A stretch of 64,000 bases of DNA from Hexactinellida sp. DTS-2022 (taxonomy: Eukaryota; Porifera; Hexactinellida): contig JAPNXP010000005.1 in NCBI GenBank assembly GCA_028753945.1, positions 2,542,001 to 2,606,000 of the forward strand, in the 5' to 3' direction. This document shows positions 55,438 through 64,000 of the stretch, piece by piece. The position numbers and the translations under genes were made by a program. How positions within the stretch are numbered: position 1 is the first letter of the stretch; each line of letters starts with the position of its first letter. The notes under the pieces were generated by a model. The model was given only the letters and a program-made list of their open reading frames with translations. It did no database searches and had not been told where the DNA came from.

Positions 55438-56990
55438 TCATTCTTTTGCATCGTAGATCGTAGATAACAGCTCGTCTTTCGCCACTGAGGATATGCCGTT
55501 GCAGGTCACGTTTCCATTATCTGGGCTCACCATGATTGGGATTGCGTTGCCTGAATAACCTCGAGCAGAGGTCCCCACAAAGTTCGATGTACCTTGCCTT
55601 TGAGCGCTTTGTAAAGAGTGTTGTGAGCTGTTATTCAATCGTTTGGACATCATCTGAAATAGTTCCATAAGTCTTGTAATTCGTGATCAGCATTGATACG
55701 ACAGGTTGATAGTGGTCGAAGTAGTTTAGGATATAAAGGATGGCTGTAGGCTTATCTATGGCTCTGTGTAAACTCCAGCGCACCTCGCGAATTAATGAGT
55801 CTTTCGTTGTGTAGAAGTTATTGGCAATATAGACATCGGCATCAAGAATACAGAAGCAGCATAAATTTCCACATATGTTCCCCAAATGGATTCACGATTC
55901 ATAAGTCTTTGTGTCCTAAGGTTTTCACACGGTGTCGTTCGTTTGGTTTTAAAATACTATCCTAGTTTCCTTGTTCCTTCACTGGCGATAAAGTGAGAGA
56001 TGATGGAGCGAAGATGTAGGTAGCTGTTTTCACTCACAGTAATTAATTTGGATATGCATCGAAATAGACAATTACCATCTCCTTCGATATGTTCCGCTTT
56101 TCAAGGTTCAAAATCGCTAAGTAACTTGCCAACGCTATTAAATGGTTGTCTACAAACTGATACAAATGATATCCCCAACATATTGCATTTATTACGCTGC
56201 TGATTTTAATCTATCACTGTGATCATTGGGTCCATCGGTGTGTCTTTGGGATTACCAAGCGGAACTGCGTCGTGAAATAATTCCCATAGCATTCTGTTTA
56301 GATACTGCATTCCCTAATATATTAATTTGTTTACAATTTAATTAATATAAGAATTATTTTGATGTCATAACCTGGTTTGATATACTAAACAAACATACTA
56401 ATTTTAATTAAATTGAGTTGTATGAGTGTATTGTTAGATTATTTTAACTTACCACGAAGTACAGTACTTTGTGTGTGTATCTAGCACGTTGGGTATCTGT
56501 ATAGCTGGGGTAGAGATCTGTTGTCCATCCGAGTAAAATCTCCATAATATCTCTCTTCTACAATAGATGGGTAAAATGATAATTTGTAGTTATCGTATGA
56601 ATCATTGTTAACTTACAACTTCCTCTTCTTTTCACCATCCAAATACTCGAAAAACATCGTGTTAGGAGTGTAGTTGTACGCTTTGTATAACAAGTGGTGC
56701 AGCTCTTCATGTAGAGGAGTCATGAAGGTCTGCCCACGTATATTAAGCTTTAGGATTTCCTACAAATGACAACATTGTAAGAAAAATATTACGGAATGTT
56801 ACAAATATTCCGGATTGACGTCAATAGAAGGTGTAGAGCGAAAATAACAATGAGTGTCAATAAAGATTACACTCAATGAATTAGACTTTATAGCTGAGAA
56901 CCGATGCTTACTTTTAAGTTATTAAGGTGTTGAAATATAGATTCCTTAGAAAATCCGAAAAGATTCTTGTACATCTAAAAAATGAATATT
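55438..56990 (-). pseudogene. Ginger-like copy 1: second gene with OTU cysteine-protease domain
   Basis: Minus-strand blocks in order: MYKNLFGFSKESIFQHLNNL (~56.95 kb); LNIRGQTFMTPLHEELHHLL and YLDGEKKRK (~56.65-56.75 kb); LLGWTTDLYPSYTDTQ (~56.5 kb); FHDAVPLGNPKDTPMDPMI (~56.25 kb). The OTU-like domain is ~55.69-56.13 kb, with catalytic-Cys motif IEGDGNCLFRCISKLI and the His region YILNYFDHYQPVV. A tail NAIPIMVSPDNGNVTCNG ends it. Blocks are split by GT-AG introns. The first blocks match no domain I know. OTU proteins are mostly deubiquitinases; its use to the transposon is unknown. Some decay is present. Confidence 0.75.
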
Positions 56991-57004
56991 TACTATAACA
57001 CTAT

Positions 57005-59430
57005 TTATCTTTTAAATAACAACTCAATCACAATGAATTTACCTGTGAGGTGTTGATTCCGATGCGTATCGAGGCTTACTTTCTTCTTAGTATTTTTGGG
57101 ACTTGAGGATCTTTCGAAGTAAGGTCTTGTGATATGGATTGGAATCTTTTTGTCCTTCTTCGTTCCTAATTCTGTTTGAGAAATTGTAACATGGCTTTCT
57201 GTTACTTTCGACGCCGTGTAAGGCCCGAGATGTTTCGTTTGCTTCTTTGTTTTGGGCATGTTGGTATAGATTATATTATCATCATTCTTTAGAGGGGCAC
57301 TAATTACAGAATGAACAATTAAGAAATTAATTATAATCGAAAGAATTAATCGAACATTAGTAACAAGATAGACTGTGTGTTATGTATGAATTAAATATCG
57401 TCATCAGTTCAACTAACCGACTAGTGTTAACTTTATTATCATATTGTATCTTCTGCTTGAGTTGTTCAAAACTGATGCAGTCCATAGCTGATTGCTGTGT
57501 AGAAATTCGAGATTCATCGATGTTGCTAACTGCTTCGAGGGGATTATCAGGAGGTGGGCAAAATATGTCGTTTATACCTTCGATATCATCTAGTAGATCT
57601 GTGAGTTCAGAGAAAATAGATTCTTCCAGATCAAAGTCTGCCTCATGGTTGGTATGCAGGTCGTTAATGGTGGACAAGAGATCTTGATGCCGGGACTCTC
57701 TTCCCCACATAACCTTGAATGGAGTTTGTCCGAGGGATCTTTTCTTGCAGTTCATTGCAAGCACAGCCTGTTTCAGCAGTTTGTACCAATGATCCCCTAT
57801 CTGGCTCTCCATTTTAATCAGTTTTCTATATGGATAATTCGTAAATGGGTCTTAAAATTTTATTACAAATACTAACTGTTTCAGAATCTTGTTGTGCGCT
57901 TCGACTAAGCCGTTAGCCATCGGGTGGTAAGCACGAGTGCTACGATTGTCGATACCCAATTTCTGATTGAATTCCTTAAATATCTGTTAAATACAATAAA
58001 TAAAAAATACAATAAATAAATACAAATAACAATATATACAATAATGTTAGTGTGTAAAATTAAATAGTTATTAATCAAATCTAACATCAGTATTACATTA
58101 TACTACTCACATTGCTTGTGAACTATTTGCCCTGGTCGTGCTGGCTAATATCAGGTAATCCCTTATCGAGATAGATGTCCTTCAGATTCTGAATAACTTC
58201 TTGTGAAGTCTTGGTCTTGAGAGGGCGTACTGCAACATATTTGCTCAGCTAGCATACAGTGACTATAATGTGTTTATAGCCGTCTTCACTCTCAGGGAGG
58301 TCGCATATAAGCTCCATTCCGATATGTCTCCACGTTTTAGAAGGAGCTTGTATTGGCTGGAGTTTCTTTGGCGGTTGAGGTGGCAAGGCCGCTGTCATCA
58401 GACATATATGGCACGTCTTTACCTTTATAATATAAGAAAGCCATTACTATAGTATAATATAATATGTACTACTATGTTACAAAGCTAAGTGACTAGTTTC
58501 TAATCATTATGAATTTGAGATTATTTTAAACTGAGATACAGCCACATTTCCTTATGTGCCACTTGTCCCACAAGTAGAACGTGACATAGACACAGATGCC
58601 ACTTCATGATAATTATTGGATAAACATGACTTAAAATCATAATGTTATGATATATATAATTATATTAGAGATAAAGTCATTTGAGAGTAGTTTAATCCAG
58701 TAGGATTTATTACGAAAACGAGAAGTATATTGTAATTCAGAAATAAAAATTCAGTTCTTCAAATAGTTTTGGTGGATTAGTATGCATTTAGATTTAGTTA
58801 GATTGCATCTTAACATTTTAAACGATTCAAAATTAAAATAGCCCATTTGAATAATAAAATAATAATGTTCAAATGAAACGAGGTAGGTAGGAAATTTTTT
58901 TAAAGTTTGAACAAAATACAGAAGTTGACCGGACAAAGATGGAATATCCTTTATAATAATGTCACTGTAAATGGAAAGTGGTCCGGCCATGACCGAACCA
59001 CGTGCTACCTAGGAAAGTATACCGGATAATTAAACTCACATATTCTTTAACGTCTTGGGAAACGCCTGACCATGTGTATCTTTGTTGAACTGAATGTAGG
59101 GTCGTATTTATTCCGGGATGACCAACTTCGTCATGGAACTTCTTATAGATGCTGTCCAACTCAGACTGCAATGGAACTTCCAAATCTGTCTCTGTGCCTT
59201 CCACTTTTACTCTCTAAAGGGAGAATTCAATTAAACCATGGGATATTTTAAAATGGTATAGGGGAATAAGGAAGTCAATATTACCTTGAAATGTCTGTTG
59301 GTATCTCCAATAAAATAGGAAGACAATCTTTTTTGTAGTTCCATTTTGTCTGACGTGAAGCTTGAGATGCCTCAGGATATTTTTCTTCGCGAATAAAGTG
59401 AATGATTTCGTCATATCCATTTGGATTCAT
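57005..59430 (-). pseudogene. Ginger-like copy 1: intron-split integrase (transposase) gene
   Basis: Minus strand from an ATG at 59430. Blocks: MNPNGYDEIIHFIREEKYPE (59.29-59.43 kb); zinc-binding FHDEVGHPGINTTLHSVQQR (59.04-59.21 kb) completed by CHICLMTAALPPQPP; core HIGMELICDLPESEDGYKH, KYVAVRPLKTKTSQEV and DISQHDQGK (58.11-58.42 kb); HPMANGLVEAHNKILKQ with the catalytic Glu (~57.88-57.98 kb); GDHWYKLLKQAVLAMNCKK and an acidic tail (57.4-57.83 kb); HLGPYTASKVTESHV, a GPY/F-type motif (~57.2 kb). Short introns have plausible GT-AG ends. Family role: cut-and-paste transposition by a gypsy-related DDE integrase. At least slightly broken. Confidence 0.82.
58510..58700 (-). mobile_element. mariner-like MITE fragment in an integrase intron
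   Basis: Matches the 18.2-18.4 kb part of the complete copy in reverse (TGCCACTTGTCCCACAAGTA, GATGCCACTTCATGATAATT). Confidence 0.6.
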
Positions 59431-59565
59431 TTTAAAATAAGAAAGGATTTGATTATTTGTTTGTTGTAAATTAATAAGACAATTAATGTATATATTAAGT
59501 TTCTTATATAGTTAATTAATTTGCTAATATAGGGTTTATCTATATTATGATCTCAAAATCATAGT

Positions 59566-59849
59566 TTCTTAAATTCATAATAAAAAGTAAAAATAAGGAA
59601 AAAATTCCTTTTATAGTAGTGTCTCAAAATATCACTGTATAATTTCTCATAGCACATCCATGGTTTGCTAATACAATGTCTCAGAATTTCAAGCGTCTCA
59701 TTCTTGAATTAAATTCATAATAAAAAGTAAAAATAAGCCAAAATTTCCTTTTATAGTGTCTCAAAATATCACTGTATAATTCATAGCACATCCATGGTTT
59801 GCTAATACAATTTCTCAGAATCTCACGCGTCTCAAAATATCATGCAACA
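59566..59849. repeat. Right end of the large element: two ~129-bp sub-repeats
   Basis: Complement of 51152-51565 with one unit fewer (AATTTCCTTTTATAGTGTCT, ATCCATGGTTTGCTAATACA). Confidence 0.9.
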
Positions 59850-59954
59850 GCTCTTATAAGAATGCATAAACATAGATAATGAATTAGATTACCATACGAT
59901 TAATTTGTTTCACCGGGGTAATTGTGGTGCGTGAATACTTTTTGTAGTGTTTAT

Positions 59955-60195
59955 GGATATTTGTTTCTATTATATTCCGAGTTGATTGAAGAAACTCGAC
60001 GGTTTCTAATCTTATTTTTGGCACATAAAGGTTTTTACTCAAATTTTCTCAATTCTCTCCCAGTTATGGCGTCATGTCAAATTTGAGAAACCTGAAAATT
60101 AACTTAAAACTTAATTCTCACACTCAACGAGATAAAATCTGAAAATTAAATAGAACATGTACATTAAAGATGCCGACTTGAGAAATAGAAATATG
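59955..60195 (+). mobile_element. Diverged Helitron-like core
   Basis: CGAGTTGATTGAAGAAACTC, GGTTTCTAATC..TTTTTGGCACATAAAGG and TAGAACATGTACATTAAAGA follow the order of the 63071-63579 family read in reverse. Ends not found. Confidence 0.5.
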
Positions 60196-60345
60196 TCTCA
60201 ATACCCTTGGATTCAAATTCACCATTCAAAATCAGTGCTTTACTATCCTTGCTGTTGGGAATATGGATAGACTCTATAATTTTTTCTGTTATTCGTACAC
60301 TTTCTCAGAGACTCATTTGGAATGTAACTATTTAATTAGCATATA

Positions 60346-60705
60346 CACTGATCTGCTAAAAGTATTTGAAAAACAGGGTTACTATTTCATCATTCTATGC
60401 TTCAAATAATCTGTAGACGGCTGTTTAAACTACTCAAAATGACCTTAAATTATATTGCTATGATTCCAAACTTCATAACATTGTTATTTTAGAGTAAATT
60501 TATACAATATCCATGAATTGGCATTCATGTCCCTGCCACTTGCAACTAGTTGCGCAAGTGGCACAAATGGGAATGTGGGTGTGTCTCAGTGGGAAATTAT
60601 CTAATGATTAGAAATTGTGCACCTATAGTAATTAGACTATGTACTACAGTAGTATTCAAATCTGAAATCAGAATTTGTATATTCTAATTGAGTCACAATG
60701 ATATT
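60346..60705 (+). mobile_element. mariner-like MITE, left part
   Basis: Starts TA|CACTGATCTGCTAAAAGTAT and shares ACGGCTGTTTAAACTACTC and GGCACAAATGGGAATGTGG with 18118-18671. The right end is missing. Confidence 0.68.
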
Positions 60706-61558
60706 TTCCTTTCCAAAGGGGTTGTTACAACAGAGTTCTACTGTACAGTTTACTGTAACCCCTTGGCTCCAGTTGGGCTAAATAAGTATAGCTCTCCAGG
60801 CAACGTTGGGCCAAACTCAATGATTTGAATTATTTTTCTCAAAATATTGAATCAGATCTCTTTTGAAATGGTTACCCGATCATTCAGTTCAATCATTTTT
60901 TCCTTCTTCCACTCCATCCAAATTTGGCTTATACAAGAATTGGAAAAACATCTGTCAGATTATTATTGAACCTTCATCAGATCATTCAATTAAAATCAAT
61001 CAATTCAATTTGGATTGAATTAAATAATTTCAAATTAATTCAAGTCTAATCAAATATTTTGGTTTTTCAGCACTTTCAGGCCGTAGTTCGTGTCCCAACT
61101 ATATAAATGTCTATTATCCGGTTTCCAGGTATATTCGGGAAGATGTTGGTAACTTCTTTGAAGTATCTGGACACAGTGGGCAAAAACAGGTACATCAGCG
61201 GTCATAGGTATTTAGGTGCAAGATAGAGATATAAGATATTAGTTACCTATGGGTTATCACCTATAACAAATTGATTGGGCCAAAGAATTTTTGGTATGGC
61301 TACTATTTTTTAAGTTGTGATGACTTAGCAAAAATGAGATAAATCGATTTTCGCAAATATTTTGATCATTATCACCGATCTAGTTGGACTATTCATACTA
61401 GCAGTATGTGTCCAGTGTATTATACAGCCATTTGTAAATGCGCTCCTAATGCTTGGTCTGATCCAATTTTCATACGTCTAAATCACAAATTAATGTTACG
61501 GTATAGGAGAGGATTCCTAATTTTCACGCTCCTAATACAAATTTATCAAAAATCATGC
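60706..61558. other. Stretch without recognised gene
   Basis: 60.88-61.05 kb has many ATTCAATT/AATCAAAT-type motifs. 61.44-61.56 kb has GCTCCTAAT repeats. Nothing supported. Confidence 0.5.
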
Positions 61559-61566
61559 TCCAAAAG

Positions 61567-61993
61567 CAGGGTTGCCAATCCAATCCAATCCAATCGAGCC
61601 AAATTTGGACAATCGGCAATCCAAATTTGGACAATCGATTATTCGGATGACAATCCAATCGCAATCGACAATCCAAAATATCATCGATTTTTTTGGATTG
61701 TTTCTCCGAAAATTTTCGATCGTTTACTCCTCAGTATTATATCAAAAATAGTTATGTTTCATCGTATGTTCAAACTTAAAACATATATTATTGGGTTTAA
61801 TTGACGAGCAATTGAGCATTTTATATTTTGGCATTATTTAGAAATTGAAAAAACAAACAATCGAAAAAAATCGATGAAAATTCATCGATTGCAATCCAAT
61901 CGATAAAAATCGAAGCAATCCAATCGACAATCCAATCGATGAAAGCAATCGGCAATCGAAAATATTCTCGATTGGATTGGATTGGCAACCCTG
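61567..61993. mobile_element. hAT-type MITE, 427 bp
   Basis: Ends CAGGGTTGCCAATCCAATCC and complement. Perfect 8-bp duplication TCCAAAAG (61559-61566, 61994-62001). The inside is dense in AATCGA/TCGATT repeats. Confidence 0.92.
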
Positions 61994-62001
61994 TCCAAAA
62001 G

Positions 62002-62429
62002 GAGCGTCTCGCGCTCCTGGATAATTATTTGTATGTGTCGATATGTAGAATACAAATGAGCATCTTACATTTTATTTTCCGCTTATAACTGATTAAAATC
62101 ATGTACTACGTGAGAAACAACAAATTAACACTTACCACAGAACTCAGAAAATATTTCTTATTCTGTTTCATTTGAAATTGACACACTATCTGTTCGAATA
62201 CTTCACTGGTATTATCGTTGCGTGTTTCAAGAACATAAAATGCATCAATATTATTCATTTAACATTGATTTAACTAATAAACACAGTAGATATTACATAT
62301 TTTAACATTTTATACTTAACCACAAGTATTTGAATATTTAATAAACAACTAAATTTTTTGAAATTTTAGTCCGATGGACATTTTAATACTGTATATAACA
62401 TTTTTGGGTCAAATGATGTCAATTAGTGA
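62002..62429. other. AT-rich stretch without recognised content
   Basis: No supported gene or repeat. Confidence 0.5.
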
Positions 62430-62437
62430 CTGGTTAC

Positions 62438-62738
62438 CAGTGCTCGACAAATTAGGTGGTTTGGTGGCGTTAGCCACCAAAAATCTTTCTTAAGCCACCA
62501 AATTTAAACTTTGGTGGCTTAACTAATCCACCATTAATTGTGGAATTATTTAATGTTGTGTAGATTAAATTGTTCGTTGAATTATTGGTTATGAATATTA
62601 TTGTTGTTTTACGGCATCAGAATTTTCTCAAGCCATCAGTTGTCAGTTAAACCGGCCGTTGATTATTCTTTAGCCACCAGAAAAAGTGAGATGGTGGCTT
62701 AATTAGCCACCATCTAAATTTCATTTTGTCGAGCACTG
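62438..62738. mobile_element. hAT-type MITE, 301 bp (CAGTGCTCGACAAA family)
   Basis: Sister of 28039-28338, opposite orientation. Perfect 8-bp duplication CTGGTTAC (62430-62437, 62739-62746). Confidence 0.94.
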
Positions 62739-62787
62739 CTGGTTACATCTTAAAGAGAATTTTCTACAGTTTAAGATAGCATAGGTG

Positions 62788-63680
62788 CAGAGGGTCCGAA
62801 TGGATTGGAAGACGTATCCATATCCGCTCCATAATCCATCACATCTAGAATTAAAATTCCATATCCGTTCCATATCCGTAAATTACGGATTTTCAATCCC
62901 TAAATCCGTAATCCATATGGACCCTCTATCCATAGCTGATTTTTTAATTCTATAAAATCCATACGGATTTGCTAAATCGATACGAACTTCCAAATCCATA
63001 TGGATCCATTATACCATATTACGATAAGGATTTTTTATAGATTTGAGAATAATTTCCAAATTCATTAAAACTAGCGCGCTTCGTTTGCTAGATCGCTTCG
63101 CGGCAGAACACAACCGCACACCAACCGCTTCGCGGTTGATGTGTGGTTTATACACCTCTAACATTCATTATAAAGCGTGAATAGGCCTAAATAGTCCAAT
63201 TGAACAATGTGAAATTTTAGTGATGACGTCATTATGCGACAATGAGTTAGCATATTCTGGTGTGACCAACGTGTCCGCATCGTTAATGTACATGTTCTAT
63301 TAAATTTTCAGATTTTTATCTCTTAGAGGCGCGAATTATGTGCGATTAAGTGACTTTTCAGGGTTCTCGAAAGTGACAATGACGTCATAACTTGTCGAGG
63401 ACTCGGGGTGTGAGAAATTTTCAGTGGAAACCTCAACTTGTTGGCGGGTGCCAAAGGTTACCCCTATATGCCAAAATCACATTTGGAAACCGTCCACTTT
63501 CTTCAATCAACTCGTAACATACACACAAATATAGCTCACACCTACCCACCCACCCAGGCTTGTGTTTTAATAGTATAGATATCCGATATTTACGGATTTG
63601 GAATGATTTTGAGAATTATTCCAAATCTGCAAATTACGGATTTGACTGATTCCAAATCCGTAATCCTTTCGGATCCTCTC
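62788..63680. mobile_element. hAT-type MITE, ~384 bp, interrupted by a Helitron
   Basis: Ends CAGAGGGTCCGAATGGATT and (inverted) GAGAGGATCCGAAAGGATT. Perfect 8-bp duplication CATAGGTG (62780-62787, 63681-63688). The inside repeats ATCCATATCCG/GGATTTG. The Helitron at 63071-63579 sits inside it. Confidence 0.87.
63071..63579 (-). mobile_element. Non-autonomous Helitron, 509 bp
   Basis: Minus strand: starts TCTATACTATTAAAACACAA at 63579 and ends after an AACCGCGAAGCGGTT hairpin with AGCGCGCTAG at 63071, between host A and T. Best-preserved of the three copies. Confidence 0.88.
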
Positions 63681-63688
63681 CATAGGTG

Positions 63689-64000
63689 TAATAATTGACC
63701 ATATCTTACCATATAAGATCGGGCACTAAATTTACAAAAAGTATCATCGAAAACTGAATATTATAAATGACAACGAATTCGAAAACCATAAGAGATTAAC
63801 TAATTATAGACAAATATCTGGAAACTAGAAGAAAAATTGCTACTAGCATGCTTTCAAATGCTCTAGAAAGCTTCTTTTATGTTGTGAATTTAGCACTTGA
63901 AACTTGATACTATTTGAAAACTCGAGTTTTATCTTGGAAACTATTGTTAATGATCGTAATTCCAATTATAATATCTTGACTTGCAGATGCAATTTGAAAT
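63689..64000. other. Stretch without recognised content
   Basis: No supported gene or repeat. Confidence 0.5.

Larger units (their letters stand above)
51152..59849 (-). mobile_element. Large Ginger-like integrase DNA transposon, copy 1 (8.7 kb)
   Basis: Inverted ends TGTTGCATGATATTTTGAGA at 51152 and complement ending 59849. Perfect 4-bp duplication GCTC (51148-51151, 59850-59853). Minus strand: intron-split integrase gene (57.0-59.43 kb), then a second gene with an OTU protease domain (55.44-57 kb). It later received a hAT-type element with a palindrome, and several MITEs. TGT ends, 4-bp duplication and a gypsy-like integrase with a GPY/F motif fit the Ginger superfamily. Decayed in a few places but much better preserved than copy 2. 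Confidence 0.85.

Noticed and set aside
31592-59849. Reading the large integrase elements as Polintons or retrotransposons
   Set aside because: No polymerase, ATPase, capsid or reverse-transcriptase coding was seen between the ends. Short TGT tips with 4-bp duplications and introns in the integrase fit a cut-and-paste DNA transposon.
61406-61804. 132-codon frame
   Set aside because: It crosses the border and target duplication of a hAT MITE at 61567, so it cannot be an old gene.

Overview
This window is eukaryotic and almost certainly from an invertebrate animal. It is AT-rich and transposon-dense. Only two stretches look like the host's own protein genes, and both are intronless across the coding part: a CREB3/OASIS-type membrane-anchored bZIP factor (45373-46641, +) and the mitochondrial chaperone Tim9 (48970-49209, +). 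The element types present (Helitron, P/THAP, FLYWCH-MULE, hAT, Ginger-like integrase transposons, gypsy) fit a cnidarian, sponge or similar invertebrate. I cannot name the species.

Layout. 1-6670: a Helitron running off the left edge, with Rep-helicase and a C-terminal OTU protease domain. 6.7-14 kb: a Ginger-like remnant, two P-element relics and a relic of an integrase gene, all peppered with MITEs. 14-19.3 kb: TTAA-flanked MITEs, mariner-like MITEs, a non-autonomous Helitron and a ~164-bp tandem array. 19306-29745: a broken gypsy LTR retrotransposon holding a nearly whole FLYWCH-MULE (19575-21564, 9-bp target duplication) and a P element (25843-29550) that itself contains a hAT MITE (28039-28338). 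29.9-30.2 kb: a long (GT)n tract.

31592-41785 and 51152-59849 are two very large relatives of the Ginger class. Each is bounded by terminal inverted repeats starting TGTTGCAT and by a perfect 4-bp duplication (GCAC and GCTC). Each has an intron-split, gypsy-like integrase gene on the minus strand followed by a second gene. In the 51-60 kb copy that second gene encodes an OTU-type cysteine protease domain. Both copies are loaded with later insertions, including a hAT transposase gene and, at 53657-54748, a palindrome with two almost identical 524-bp arms. The host genes lie in the gap between the two (42-51 kb). 59.9-64 kb is more MITE and Helitron debris.

The most notable observations are the OTU protease carried independently by a Helitron and by an integrase-type DNA transposon, the target-site evidence that defines the two giant elements, the nested insertion history at 19-30 kb, and the symmetric palindrome. 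Boundaries were worked out by eye from terminal repeats and target duplications. No database search was run.
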